NCBI GenBank assembly: GCA_025024175.1 | Contig: QCXZ01000137.1 | Location: 19,406,001 to 19,470,000 of the forward strand | DNA from: Rhyzopertha dominica | Taxonomy: Eukaryota > Arthropoda > Insecta > Coleoptera > Bostrichidae | Direction: 5' to 3' | Length of the DNA: 64,000 nucleotides | Shown: in pieces, positions 1 through 10,720 of the stretch | Numbering within the stretch: the first letter of the stretch is position 1 | Layout of the letters: each line of letters opens with the position of its first letter | Notes under the pieces: generated by a model | What the model was told of the DNA's origin: nothing | The model's input: the letters and a program-made list of their open reading frames with translations, nothing else | Databases searched by the model: none | Program-made: the position numbers and the translations under genes

Positions 1-1060
1 CAAGGGGGGGGGGGAAGCCCACATTTGCCCAGGGCCCTAAAATTTATTAGCAACATTTTGGTTACACCTGTATGTGAGATTTGAGAAAAATATAGATGTG
101 CATGTGCTTTTAAAATTTATAAAATTAACAATTTATGCCTAGGTAGTATGCGCAAGCTACTTCTTTTTGTATCCGGCGCCACTTCCTCTTCAGAGGGACA
201 GCCAGGTGACAGTGTTGAGGACTAATTTACCGCGGCTACTAGACGAGACAAAAAAACCTTTACATGTTATTAAAGTAAATCCTGATGGAGTGAAGCCAAT
301 AACTATCCACAGTTATGCAGGGAAGAAGAAAGAGTTATCAAAACCACATAATTTTCCTAATCATTCAACGTCGCCATGGATTACTTAACGATTTTTTTTA
401 TCAAAATGTAGGAGAGGTTGCGCACAAAGGTTGATAGTATTATCGAAGAAGTATAATAATATTGTGCTGACTGGAACAATGCTTAAGTTCCTAGTATTTT
501 TATGCAATATGCAATATGTATCGGAAGGATCGGTCTGCGACAACCAATAGAGTTGCGGGCTTGTGAGAGTAAGACGAATTTGTATTGGTGCAAAAGTTTA
601 ATTGATAATTATTTGAACTAATTAACCAATTANCAAATAGACGCTACTGAACTTTTATTCTGTTTTTGATTTCTCAATGTGTGGATTAAAGTGGTTGGGG
701 TTGGTGATGAGATGGATGATTGCTATAGCTTCTGAGAGATTGAAGTGACTGATTAGATCGATTAATCTAATAATTTGTTTACATTAGCATGCGTAAACGC
801 GGTTGAATCTTATTTACGGTTATCACAGTTTACAATATTCTGGAATGCTGTGATAACATAACAGGGTTAGGTAGGTTAGGTATTAGTACTGGTTTTTAAA
901 GGTCATACATCAGAAGAGGTTTGACGTAGGACAGGAAGTTCGTATAGATCCCATATTCGATATGGCACCTTTATGATAGCATTTCTCTTCATATGACATA
1001 GGATTTTTAACTTCTGACGATCCTCTGGCACTATATATCGCATTTTTGAGGGCGTACGCC
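1..1060. other. Unannotated tract; G-run at the edge
   Basis: The window opens with a run of G followed on the opposite strand by a GGGCCCTGGGCAAAT-like stretch, a composition often seen at the ends of hAT-type transposons, so the first ~40 bases may be the tail of an element cut by the window edge. The rest is AT-rich. A 73-codon open frame (167-388) starts at TTG and matches nothing I recognise. No gene, RNA or splice-flanked exon is supported. Confidence 0.3.
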
Positions 1061-2765
1061 AGTTCGTCACCGAATAATCCCCGAGAAATTTTATTGGGCT
1101 TTATGACAGGCCAACTGGTCACCGGCCATAACCGAACGACCGGTGAGTTCGTCACCTTAAAGACGATGAATATCTCAGTATCAGTCCTTTACCTGTTCAG
1201 GTCACAAGGATCGGCGAACCAATCGCAAGTATTAAATACACAAAAATAAAAGCGTTACGAGTGTACTAGATTTTGTGGATATTTTTATAACTAGAATTAA
1301 TTTTGTTGATTTCCATATAGAACATCAAAAACATAATTTACATTATTTCCTAGAAAATTTTCATTATAATTTTAGTCCTTGTAAACAGCAGTTGTGAAAG
1401 AGACCACTAACTTTTGTTATAGACTTTAGTGCTTCATAGTACCATTATTTAATAAAAAAAAATGTGTGCGTGTAATTGGCAATTTATTTATTTATCATCT
1501 GAAATTTGGAAAATATTTTTATTTTATTAAAATAAAATAATAGTTTATTTGAATAATGTAGTTGTTATTTATTCCTTATGCATCATTATAAGTCACGTCG
1601 TTTGAACGAAAAATACATGTACTTTTCAATGACTGAAAAATTACCGATTATGCAGCTTGATAACGAACTTACTGTACACTAAAATATATTTTTTATTTAT
1701 TTAGTGTATATAGAAAGTTTATTACCAACTTGCATAATTGTCAACTCTTAACAAACATTACCTTTTATCAAAACGCAAAGAATTGTTACAATGGTATAAA
1801 AGGAATAAATAGCACTAAATTTCCAAGTTACCTATTATTTAATTTTAATTGAATTTATTAACAAACTGTGCTAGAAAATTGTTTATTACAAATATCAGTC
1901 ATCACTTAGGTAGATTATTACGTGGCAGAGGTACATTAACGCAATATGAAAATACAAATAAGCAATATCAAATATCGATTCAGACCCTCAGCGGGGGTTG
2001 ATAAAAACATATTAATTACTAAGTCAAGTAACAAAATAAAACATTTCAAAAATCAATCTTATATCTATGTGAAACCAACTTACAAAATCGTAATCATTAA
2101 GAATCCTTCTCTTTGCTGGCGCAGCTCTTCTTGTAAAAACTCTTCAGCTTGCCTAACTTTTTTAGTTTTTATAATGGCCGGAACATTAATATTCTATATT
2201 TTTATGTAAATTAGAATTCGTTGGCCATCGTCGGAGGAAAGCTGGTCTCTTCACTAATATAGGTATCAACTAAATAAATCAGACATTTTAGTATCCAATT
2301 GCTTCTGTTGAAAATAAATTCGCTATGTACAAAACATTTGCCAACTTTTAACGGCTCAAGGTAAGGCAACCCAAAAAAGATGGTGAAGAAAGTGCTAACC
2401 AATTCGAGCTGTTGGATTTTTCTATACCAACTCTGAGCTACATGAAAACGACACTGAAATATGGTAGTATGCGGCCAAATGTTATTTACAGCGTTATGAA
2501 TAGATTGTTCAAAATCTAAAACTATTTTACGTGGACTCATAGGAAATGAAGAAAAATGTTTTCAAATTTTCTGTAAAAATTAAGAGGTATTATATTGGTA
2601 ATAAAACAATTAAGCAAGGGGTGCTACCTGGGGCAGGCCGCTGACAAAAAAAAACAATCTCAGAAGGGTTGTTTTAAAATTACCTGTAATTTCCAGTGAC
2701 GAACTGGCCAGTTTATTTTATTGCGGATTAATTTTGGTGACCAGTTCTCCGGTTCCGCATTTTTC
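1061..2765 (-). mobile_element. Probable degraded Mutator-like element (MULE)
   Basis: A MULE-type transposase fragment at 2211-2540 lies between two clusters of related words in inverted orientation. On the left (about 1061-1165, read on the - strand) GGGGATTATTCGGTGACGAA is seen; on the right (2690-2765, + strand) GCGGATTAATTTTGGTGACC. Repeats of GTGACGAACTGG and GGTGACCAGTT occur in both clusters. Long inverted termini are usual for MULEs, so the clusters are plausibly its ends. They are imperfect and I found no 9-bp target duplication, so the outer limits are tentative. Confidence 0.35.
2211..2540 (-). pseudogene. MULE transposase core fragment
   Basis: The 109-codon open frame contains IVLDFEQSIHNAV and then TIFQCRFHVAQSWYRKIQ. 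This is the pattern of the MULE transposase domain: a catalytic Asp in the DFE motif, followed about 20-25 residues later by a C-x-FH-x-x-Q segment. It ends near TYISEETSFPPTM, which resembles the segment following the core in the insect/aphid-type MULE proteins. Full-length MULE transposases are several hundred residues, so only a core piece survives. The upstream side (above 2540) is not open. The family assignment rests on remembered motif spacing; the decay into a fragment is seen directly. Confidence 0.6.
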
Positions 2766-2770
2766 ATTAT

Positions 2771-4242
2771 ATCCTACTAATTTTAATGTTGACATTGACT
2801 CCGTGATAACATCTTTTAAAGTTCCGTACAATTATATTTTAAGTCCCAACTCTACATTTACTAGTCCTTTGCTATAATCCTCGGCGAAACTCATCAAAGT
2901 AGCAATTTACCACTAAAGGTATAAATAGCAACATCTAACAAGGACTTGTAAAGGTAAAGTACGAGTTGGTACTGTTGGAGCTTCTTCGTCGTTAACAACG
3001 AAATAAAAATAGGCTGGTACACTCGACATGAAGGAACTTACATTAGAATGAGCGTTCTTCGATCGTATTTTTTTCCTGCGGGCTCGTTTAAGCGGACCGG
3101 TGACGTAATTCCTTTCATGAGTTGTCACTAAACTAAGAGGCGGCGATAGGTTTGTAGGTAGAAAACTGTGCAAGTAGTCAGAAACGTGTCATACCGAGAT
3201 TTCATGCGGTCTCTTCTCGCGTCGATCCGTGCTTACTTCTCCCACTTGCTCAGGATAAGGAAAAAAAGGGCAAGGGAGAGTGCATGTGGGTGCATATATG
3301 AAAGAGCGAAACAACAACAAAAAAATAAAGATCCAACAGGTACTTATAATTGCACGGAGGGTGTCTCGCTGTTACTTATGCTATGGAGAAATAAGTTTAC
3401 TATGATCACAGATCATCACTCTCCAGTGTGACTGCACAATGTGAAGGAACCTACTGGCCGATTAACTCAATGGGCTTTGAGCGGTGAGACCTATATGTGT
3501 TTTGCATAACACAGACATTTAACATCTACAGGTCACAAGTCGATGCACACATATTCACTTTCAAAATCGAACTGGACTATTTTTTAGTGTTTTTAAACAA
3601 TGCTTCTATCCTATTCTATCTATACTAGTATAAGTAACTATCTATTTGGCCTTTGGTCTCATACGTACAATACGTTTCGAATATACAAAAAATTCACGAT
3701 GATTAATAAAACATATGGAAACGATTGTTTACTGCAAATAAAAGATATTTTGAGTTTCCTTGCTAACAGAGGCGCAACTTTTGTTTTTCCAAGATGCTGC
3801 AAACGTGAAATTAAAAAAATAACAAAACAAGAAATTAACAGTGTTATAATATGCAGGGTGTTCCTTAATGCTGAATATATCCCAAAACATGGGATAGCAA
3901 TTAAACTATTTTCTCTAAATTTACTTACATTTATTTATTTTTAATGAGTATTAGCTGAACTAGAGAGGGTTAATCTTAGTTGAGACACCCAGTAGTTACT
4001 ACGTGAATATAAAAGAAATAATCCGGTTGGATGATATGGAGTGTTCGATCCTGCTGAACAAAATAATAATGTTAAATAAAAATGCAAGTTTTGTGTATAA
4101 CATTTATTAAATTCTTTTGTGATCTTCCACTGTTGCTAACTTGGTGCTGTGCCTTCAAACAAAACCGGAATGTGGACCAATCGCAGTAGATCCATAATTA
4201 CTTTAGAATAGACAGAAAGGCGGTAGTGTAGCCATAAAATGC
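2771..4242. other. Unannotated tract with one transposon-end-like motif
   Basis: No convincing gene. The 114-codon frame at 3600-3944 (ATG start) has no recognisable domain. At 3851 the sequence reads TATGCAGGGTGTTCC, the TACAGGGTGTNCC type of terminus seen on Tc1/mariner-like elements and their MITEs, and GAGACACCC occurs about 130 bp later (near 3982) in the opposite sense. A short MITE of ~150 bp is possible. The last exon of the odorant receptor gene should lie in or just below this tract, but I could not identify it. Confidence 0.3.
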
Positions 4243-4340
4243 TCTGCAAAACTAGTATACGATGTCATTTTTTCTATTATTGTAAAGTTCTATTAATAAA
4301 CTGATGTGTAATGTTATATATTTTACTTAAAAGAACTTAC

Positions 4341-4505
4341 TAAAAGCAAACCATCATATCCCGCTCCGACTGAACCCTCGGCAGGATACGGATTTATAAT
4401 TTGCTCATTTTGGGCAAATATTAGTAATTGCAAGATGAGTTTGCAGTTTTCAATATTCCATTCATACCACTTGCAATTGTATATAGCATCTGCACAATCT
4501 CGGTA
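4341..4505 (-). CDS. Odorant receptor, exon 5 of those found
   Basis: 55 codons, phase 0 at both ends, between an acceptor (GTTTCAG) at 4506-4507 and a strong donor (GTAAGT) just below 4341. The peptide contains CADAIYNCKWYEWNIENCK followed by LILQLLIFAQNEQI, the region after transmembrane helix 6 in insect odorant receptors, where a small residue cluster leads into an A-x-Y-x-x-x-WYE segment. It follows the exon at 6633-6725 in phase. If the donor is not used the frame stops after six more codons (VSSFK). The true last exon, usually 20-30 residues, was not found. An acceptor at 4244-4245 opens a 35-codon frame, but its peptide is not receptor-like. Confidence 0.7.
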
Positions 4506-5154
4506 CTGAAACATCATACTACTGTTTATACTTAAAGATGTATTGCGGCGAATTCATGGTGTGTTGGATATGGTAACTGCTGGTTTACTGTTATTAATGT
4601 GTAGTTGAAAAACACTGTACCCGAGGAGTAAACAACTGGCCAGAATTTTGTACACCATAAAAATACCTGGAAATCCCAATAAATATCTATAATTTTCTAA
4701 AATTCCATAAACTCATGGAAATCCCTAGAAAACCCTACAATAAATTTCCTAAAAATGCTACACAAACCTCTTACAGATCACGAAAGAAGAACTCTATACT
4801 TTTTATTTCGACGATAGTACTGAAATAAATTTTTTGCCTTTCCTACTTTTGCCACAAATTAGTTCTTCGGCATGTTGTTTTTTTTGTCGTAAGTTTCATA
4901 AGCATAAATACTGTAGTCGAGGTTGCTGAATAGTTGTGAATTACGTTTATCTTTGCTAGTAATATTTATCAACAAAGAAACATCTTTAATTTGTTCATAT
5001 TTAGTATTCTTTCACAGTCATCGTCATTTCTTCAGCTGAGATGTTCAAAACCAGAAAGCCTACTTGAATTTCTACTTTTTGTATAATTAATATTAATTTA
5101 TTAAAAACAAACCACATACATAGTCTTCTTAAGGCTTTCATGGCCGGCGTTGGA

Positions 5155-5326
5155 TCTGATGGTGATATCTTCCGGGCTGTTATGCCGTGGTCCAAACTGA
5201 ACTGATTACACCAGCCAAACCTGAACATCACTGAAGATGCTGCTAGCGAAGAGCAGCTAGACGTTTGAGGAAACGGAGGGACATCTTGGACCACGGCATA
5301 ACAGCCCGGAAGAAATCATCATCAGA
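5155..5326. repeat. Foldback with 40-nt arms, 25 bp perfect
   Basis: TTCCGGGCTGTTATGCCGTG and the following GTCCA at 5170-5194 are perfectly complementary to 5287-5311. Outward of that, a further 15 bases on each side pair at 13 positions (5155-5169 with 5312-5326). The loop of 92 nt (5195-5286) includes GAAGATGCTGCTAGCGAAGA. It lies wholly inside the 4622-6557 transposon, so it is either part of that element or a small foldback element nested in it. No coding potential. Confidence 0.85.
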
Positions 5327-6178
5327 AACCACATACATGTGAATCATTCTTCGTTTGTGTATATTATTTAGTGTATCTGAATGCTTTAATGAAGCTTGTA
5401 AATAAGAACGTCAATGAGAAGAAAACGAATTCTTATTTGTACAAAATTACAAAAGTAATGTCGATAGCTACTGTCAGTCTGCAGATATCGCTCAAACCAT
5501 AAAATAGTATATAATAGTTACAACTCTTAATGAAATCGCAATGATTTGATAACTCAAATCTAAGACTTAATTTAATTCTGAAAGTATTTGTTTACAAGAA
5601 CATTTTTAGATCTGATGGAATACCATTACACATTAATGAATACGGAAGACACTAAAAAAGGAAAACTAAACAATTTTTAAACAGGAATGAAATATCGAAT
5701 GAAACAAAAATAGCTCAATACGAAGGCAAATGCTTTCAGCGTCCATATTGTTAGATAATATGTTTTTGGAAAGATCGCTGTCAGTACAAAAACACTGGCA
5801 AAAATTATTAATCTGACATTTCGATTACGAGAACATCAAGATTTCGCCGGACACGAGCGCAAACAAATTTTTGACAAAATTTTGTCGTGTCAGTGTAATG
5901 CTGACAGATAGTACTGCCATCTACTTACATCATACCAAGCTTTGTTATATAAGTAAAACCAGTTCTATGCCATGCTATCTGCACTAGACCTAAACTGATG
6001 AGCTATAATGAAATAAATCTATCTACAGTTGGTTGCAGTGCAGATAGCATAGCATGCATTTTAAGAGTGTTAATTTTCTATTTTTATTCGATAACATATA
6101 TTAATTTATTTGCAGTGAAATATAATTATAGCCTNAATTCAGTTNTGAATGAACATAGATTATGTTTTATTAGATTTA

Positions 6179-6255
6179 CAGCCTTGACCGAGATTTGAAC
6201 TTGGGACCTTTTGAAAACTAGTCAAACGCTCTTTCCACTAAGCCTTGATAGCTCG
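6179..6255 (-). repeat. tRNA-like SINE head
   Basis: Read on the - strand the segment contains GGCTTAGTGGAAAGAGCG (a polymerase III box A look-alike) and, about 35 bases on, AAGTTCAAATCTCGG (box B look-alike). Spacing and order are as in a tRNA, but the acceptor ends do not pair well and box B departs from GGTTCGA. This suits a tRNA-derived SINE or tRNA relic more than a working tRNA gene. It is embedded in the transposon at 4622-6557. Confidence 0.45.
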
Positions 6256-6632
6256 ATGCATCGTTTTGTCGTTATCGTGTAAGTAATGATGGAACACCCC
6301 TAGCAAGTGTGTAACAACTACATATAAAGATTAAAACCCGCATGGGCGTATACGATTTGGTATTTCTAGTAACTACCGCTTTATATCTACATATTATACC
6401 CCAAAAATTCTGATAAATCTCCCAAAATCCTCGCAAATCCAAGTAAATCTTCGGAAATACGAATACCAGTAAACCTCCGGAAATCCCAATAAATCACAAA
6501 ACATACTCAAAGCTACTGGAAATCTATGAAGGTGTACAATTAGTTGTTTACTCCTCGACTGTACTCCATCACATGTATAATGACTTGACGTTATCATATA
6601 AGGTTATCAATATAAGGGATGAAGAAACCTAC

Positions 6633-6725
6633 CGCTGTGGTGAACATATCTCCTGTTACGGCATAACAGATCAGTTGCATAAAGAATTGTACTAAAATAC
6701 CACCGAAAGCAATCATAATCCGGCC
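6633..6725 (-). CDS. Odorant receptor, exon 4 of those found
   Basis: Exactly 31 codons in phase 0, between TTTCTAG at 6726-6727 and a GTAGGT donor below 6633. The peptide runs GRIMIAFGGILVQFF then MQLICYAVTGDMFTTA. A membrane stretch ending in a C-Y/W-x-x-G-[DN]-x-x-T/S segment is typical of transmembrane helix 6 in insect odorant receptors, the part involved in the ion pathway. It is preceded by a 53-bp intron and followed by the intron that the 1.9-kb transposon has enlarged. The short size and phase-0 borders match the conserved 3' intron pattern of this receptor family. Confidence 0.75.
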
Positions 6726-6778
6726 CTAGAAGAAATTATGGCTTCAACGTGATACAGCTTTTGGGTGTATTTTCTTAC

Positions 6779-6881
6779 TGCGTATATGACGTAGGCACCT
6801 AAGGCACAGATTATAACTGCAGATATCAGTAGATATGCTGCCCCCCTTTTTCCAAATGTGAGGGTTAGAGTAGATGCGTAC
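6779..6881 (-). CDS. Odorant receptor, exon 3 of those found
   Basis: One base plus 34 codons between TATTTTAG (6882-6883) and the donor GTAAGA (below 6779). The first base completes the AG left by the exon at 8409-8887, giving Arg, so the phases fit exactly. The peptide GKRGAAYLLISAVIICALGA followed by YVIYA is transmembrane helix 5 in this family. Reading through the donor instead gives a stop soon after, and the next exon begins 53 bp on, a normal short insect intron. Without splicing, the region looks like an unrelated small ORF. The phase fit to both neighbours is the main evidence. Confidence 0.72.
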
Positions 6882-8408
6882 CTAAAATATAAACTCATAT
6901 ATATATCATTATTTATCTTTAAATAAATATAAAGAATGCTGCGCTAGCGTTTCACAGCTGCGTTTCTTTACGTTACGTAATAAACAAAAGTATTCTTCTG
7001 TTTCCATACCGGTTATTAGCTACCATACTATGTGATTAATAGCTCGAGGAGCAATATAAGTTACTTGAAAATGTGGGCATCACAGTTTCGGATTGAATGA
7101 ACTTATATTTTAATCCTCATGCATTGAACATGTTACGACACTTAACACCTCATTAAATTAGTGTCAAAGGTAGCGGAACAGTCATAAACTCACAGAATGT
7201 CGGATTTACAACCATGAATATCTTTTGTTTAGGATATCAATAACTAAGGTAATTATAACTCATATAAAAAGTATTAATTTATTTAATTATCTTAGGTATT
7301 TGCATTTGTATTTGTAGGTAAGCTTCTTTAAGATAACTAGTTACATGGAGAAGGCAAATGACAATTGCCAATGACACACCCATTGTATAGAAATGCATCA
7401 AGATCATTCAAAGAATGTACTATATGTAAAACAATGACGGTGTACTTTAATGCCCATCGAACTAATCCGGTGCAGGACTTATGAAAAGATTTATACAGCG
7501 TGATTTTTAAACAAAGTGCAACCATATATTACTTAGGTCCAAAAGTCGCTATTTAAGCAAACTCGTGTTACTTCAAAATTGTATGAATTTAAAGATACAT
7601 TGGAATTCTGTTTTTAATACTTTTAATAAATTTCAAATGTTTAAACAACATTTGGTATTTGGAGGATTTATGGGGCGAGGAATTTAAATACCTTCTTTGA
7701 TAGTCTCAGTGCTATTGTAGCGCCATGTACTGTATTTTAAACGGCTTTAAAACGACATAACTTTTTCATACTATACATCGCTAGCGAGATATTTTAATTT
7801 TAGTAATGCACATAATACATGTACGTTTCGTTATTTAAAAATGTGAATGTTTTATGTAGGCTTTTATTAGAAACGCGAAAAACGCCCTAAAGGAAAGACA
7901 AAGTTCTATCAATGGCAAAGTTGAAGAAAAACCAACCTAAAAGTTTATAATGTATATTATTTTTCATGAGAAATGATGAAGAAGAAAGATATCTAAAATA
8001 ATAGATACACGAAGACATAGGAATGGTTTGTTTGAAAGAATCACCGAACAAAACTTTTTATTTAAATACAAGTATTTTAGTATTTGCAATACAGCTTTCT
8101 CTGAAACTTTTTTTTCACTTCTTTTACTTTTGAACTATAATCGTGTATCACAGAGCCTAAAAACAAGCATCAGTTGATTTTACAGTCCGAAACTATGTAG
8201 TAATATTACCAGTGCGGTCTTTAAAACGGGCAAATGTTGATTATGTTAGTACATGTACGTAAAGTTTATGGCTTATATGGCAAGGGCACTAAGAATCAAT
8301 AAAATCACTAATTTCGAATATTAAATACTATATTATAAATAAAGCACTGGATTACTCCCCAGATTATCGACCTTGGCAGTACACCTTATTTATTAACTGA
8401 ATACTGAC

Positions 8409-8887
8409 CTGTATAGTAAATAATGTTGCCTGCAGCTGCATATAATTGCGTTTTTTATAATACGGTTCTTCTCATGAGGGTCTTCCGTATGGCAGACAAT
8501 TTTATTGAGAAACTCAATAAACACGTGTATCTGGACATATGCATGAGTGCAGTAGTACATAAAATTATACGTGTGAGTGAAAACTATCATGTATCCTAGT
8601 GACGTATGTATCCAAAAACCAATGAGGAACATTATGTATATAAGAATATTTTCATTAGTTGTAATCTTCCAGTCGGGATGCAACTTAAAAATAGTGCCTA
8701 CTATGCAAGCACCTGCACTTAGTAGAAACGCGACGTAAAACACAAGGTCTAGTATTAGAAATAGTAACCGAAAATGTTTCTCTAACTTTTTTGTGACTGA
8801 ACCTATTGACCAAAACCTTTCCATCATTGTGTCCAATGTAATTATATCCTTGTGAATTCGATAAATAACGATTAGGGTTAGATCCAC
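8409..8887 (-). CDS. Odorant receptor, exon 2 of those found (main transmembrane exon)
   Basis: Begins after TTTTTACAG (8888-8890) with GTG in phase 0 and ends TAC AG before the donor GTCAGT, in phase 2; about 159 codons. It encodes the end of helix 2, a loop with HKDIITLDTMMERFW, helix 3 (LLFLILDLVFYVAFLLSAGA), helix 4 (ILIYIMFLIGFWIHTSLGYM) and the segment EFLNKIVCHTEDPHEKNRII ending CSCRQHYLLYR, where family members usually have a Cys followed by a charged H-Q-x-L-L-R stretch. These are seven-helix odorant-gated cation channel subunits with a cytoplasmic N-terminus, expressed in sensory neurons and working with the co-receptor Orco. The ligand cannot be inferred. Gustatory receptor is the alternative but fits less well. 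Confidence 0.78.
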
Positions 8888-8942
8888 CTGTAAAAATGCA
8901 CGACTTTGGTATTTATTTTTGTCACACTAAATATTACCTTAC

Positions 8943-9121
8943 GTGTATATACAGAAGAAGGATGATGATATTATACAGGCTGTTTATATCTCGCCTATTT
9001 TTATAAGTAAAATATCCGTGCACTATGCTGTATAGTGGACAGTAAAAAATGCACATATTTCTGATCACTTTATTTTCATATATCATCATCTTCATTTTCC
9101 TACCAAATCCTAGGTAATCAT
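8943..9121 (-). CDS. Odorant receptor, exon 1 of those found (N-terminal part)
   Basis: Open from the acceptor CTTTTTAG (9122-9123) to the donor GTAAGG, starting with two bases of a split codon and followed by 59 codons ending in phase 0, which matches the next exon after a 55-bp intron. The peptide has helix 1 (CIFYCPLYSIVHGYFTY), a short loop KNRRDINSL and most of helix 2 (YNIIILLLYIH). An in-frame ATG (MKMMIYENKV) could be the start, but that would leave an unusually short N-terminus. The acceptor suggests an upstream exon of perhaps 20-30 codons that I did not find between 9124 and 10620. All five exons together give about 339 residues, against 380-420 usual for the family. Confidence 0.62.
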
Positions 9122-9123
9122 CT

Positions 9124-9700
9124 AAAAAGTATGAAATTCAAACATACAATATAACTAATTTATTTTTTATCTACCGCTGTAGGGTTTAGGTTCGAGGATC
9201 ATATTAAACAACTGTATTCATTCCACTTGCCACTTGTTAATTTGCATGCAATTGATTAACTGGAGGTAATACTCCAGACGGAAGTTTTTGATTATAATTC
9301 CAAGCCTCATTACCATTTAACATTTAGCAGCCTTAATTGTATAAGTATTAGGCACGAATTTCAGGTAGTTAAGTTTTTTGGTAAAAAAGGAGCATACCTC
9401 TTAACGTGGATCGTGAATATTTCATTTAATGTTAGCGATGTTTCATTGCAAAAAAACTAAGGTTCTGGAATCGACCTTTCGAGAAATCTCCAACTCTGCT
9501 ATTTTAAATATGACATACAGATACTTTTCCATTATACATCTAAAAAGTTTTGTAGAATTTATTCCAAAATATACAATAATGGTGGAAAAGTAATTAAATA
9601 GTTGTAACGTTAAGCCTACTTCAATTTCAAAAAATTTTATTCTAAAACCAAAGCGTTNCTCTATTCAGTTTTTAATATTTTCTGTTTTACTTTTAGTAAC
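9124..9700. other. Presumed 5' flank of the odorant receptor gene
   Basis: AT-rich. A 28-codon frame on the - strand near 9230-9320 starts MLNGNEAWNYNQKLPSG but resembles no receptor N-terminus. No promoter element is distinctive enough to call. The missing first coding exon would be expected here or beyond the retrotransposon relic. Confidence 0.3.
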
Positions 9701-9749
9701 ATGAAAAGTATGTCCATTGCACTTAAAGAATTTGGAATAAAATTAATAT

Positions 9750-10720
9750 TTAGATGAATGTACATTGGAGTATAAATATATGAATTAAGAGAAACATATC
9801 TTAATTTGTCAGCCAAATTACATGTGAAGCAAACGATAAGGTTTTATCAATTCTCTTTTAGATCAAAAATTTCAGTACAACTAAGTAAGCTTATGCTCAT
9901 TTATGTTCTAGTAGTAGTTTATCAGACTACATTGCCTTGCAAATGAGATTTCTTTACGCTTAATAATATTCAGCTTTAATTCATTTCTGTCACACCACCA
10001 AATCAATATATCTGTACAATGCTGCTATTCAGGGCAGCTTTCATAAGGGTCTATAATCTGAGCAATTTTTAAATCGTCAGCGTATGTAAAGACACTGAAA
10101 TTCACGTCTTCGTTTTATCCCGGCACAACACCAGCACTAAAACTAGCAGATGTATAACCACAACTCTCAACATACTATACCGTGTCCGCTAACAAAGACC
10201 TGAACAGTGCGAGCATATCATCAGAAAAACCTGAGCACTTTAACTTCCACAGTGGTGAACTCTGTCAATAGCTTTTATAAGATCAGTGTATATGGCATCT
10301 ATCTGAGAACAATTATCCAAGCTGCGGATACAAAATGTGTAAGTTCACACAAAGTTACTGAAGATCGCCCCTTTACAAATTCATGTTGTTCGGGGATAAC
10401 CCGAGAACTAAAATGAGCCTACAGAATGCAAGATAACACACATTCAAAAATTTTGACAAAACTGCAGCACTGAGTATTATGAGAAGCACTTTCGCAAACG
10501 CTATAAAAGTGGACGAGCAAATGCAACAACCATGTCTTGTTATGCATTTAAAAAAACACCATCTAACTACATACAGCTGGAAATTCCATATTATCTTTTC
10601 TGGTTGATGTGAGACCAAAAACGCTTCGGATCGGTCAATAGAAAGTGTTCTGTCTTTCTTATATGCTTATGGTACTTACTTCGTATCTTGTAATATTACG
10701 ATGCCGGACTTTAGCACTAT
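9750..10720 (-). pseudogene. Non-LTR retrotransposon reverse transcriptase relic
   Basis: Read on the - strand across several frameshifts and stops, conserved landmarks appear in the right order. FWSHINQKR (linker before the RT) lies near 10600, SFVKIFE near 10445, then IPEQHEFVKGRSSVT (RT motif 2 region) near 10365. QIDAIYTDLIKAIDRVHH (the Asp-containing YTD-x-x-KA-x-D motif) is near 10260, FTYADDLKIAQI (catalytic YADD) near 10080, and WWCDRNELKLNIIKRKEISF near 9980. Spacing is close to a full RT domain of the jockey/CR1 kind. At least four frame disruptions make it inactive. The 3' end fades below 9750; no poly(A) or target duplication was recognised. Confidence 0.7.

Larger units (their letters stand above)
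4622..6557. mobile_element. Non-autonomous DNA transposon in the odorant receptor intron
   Basis: The 1,936-bp element has inverted ends: both start CGAGGAGTAAACAACT and both continue to GTACACC, after 12 more bases on the left and 4 on the right. The flanks are ACTGTACC (4614-4621) and ACTGTACT (6558-6565), a target-site duplication matching at 7 of 8 positions. Inside each end is a degenerate array containing GGAAATCCCAATAAAT (about 4670 and 6478). The interior holds a foldback (5155-5326), a copy of a dispersed repeat (5750-5825) and a tRNA-like SINE, but no transposase. Removing it shrinks the receptor intron from 2,127 bp to about 183 bp. It shares its terminus with the element starting at 61343. 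Several superfamilies make about 8-bp duplications (hAT, P, Zisupton, Novosib), so the class is left open. Confidence 0.85.

Noticed and set aside
6713..6898. 61-codon ORF read as one continuous protein
   Set aside because: Its acceptor, the internal GTAAGA donor and the following phase-0 exon show it is a receptor exon plus a 53-bp intron.
7337..7525. Receptor-like HSLNDLDAFLY and MGVSLAIVICLLH peptides as an odorant receptor exon
   Set aside because: They lie in different frames, neither fits the phase left by the 8409-8887 exon, and 6779-6881 supplies the same region in correct phase.
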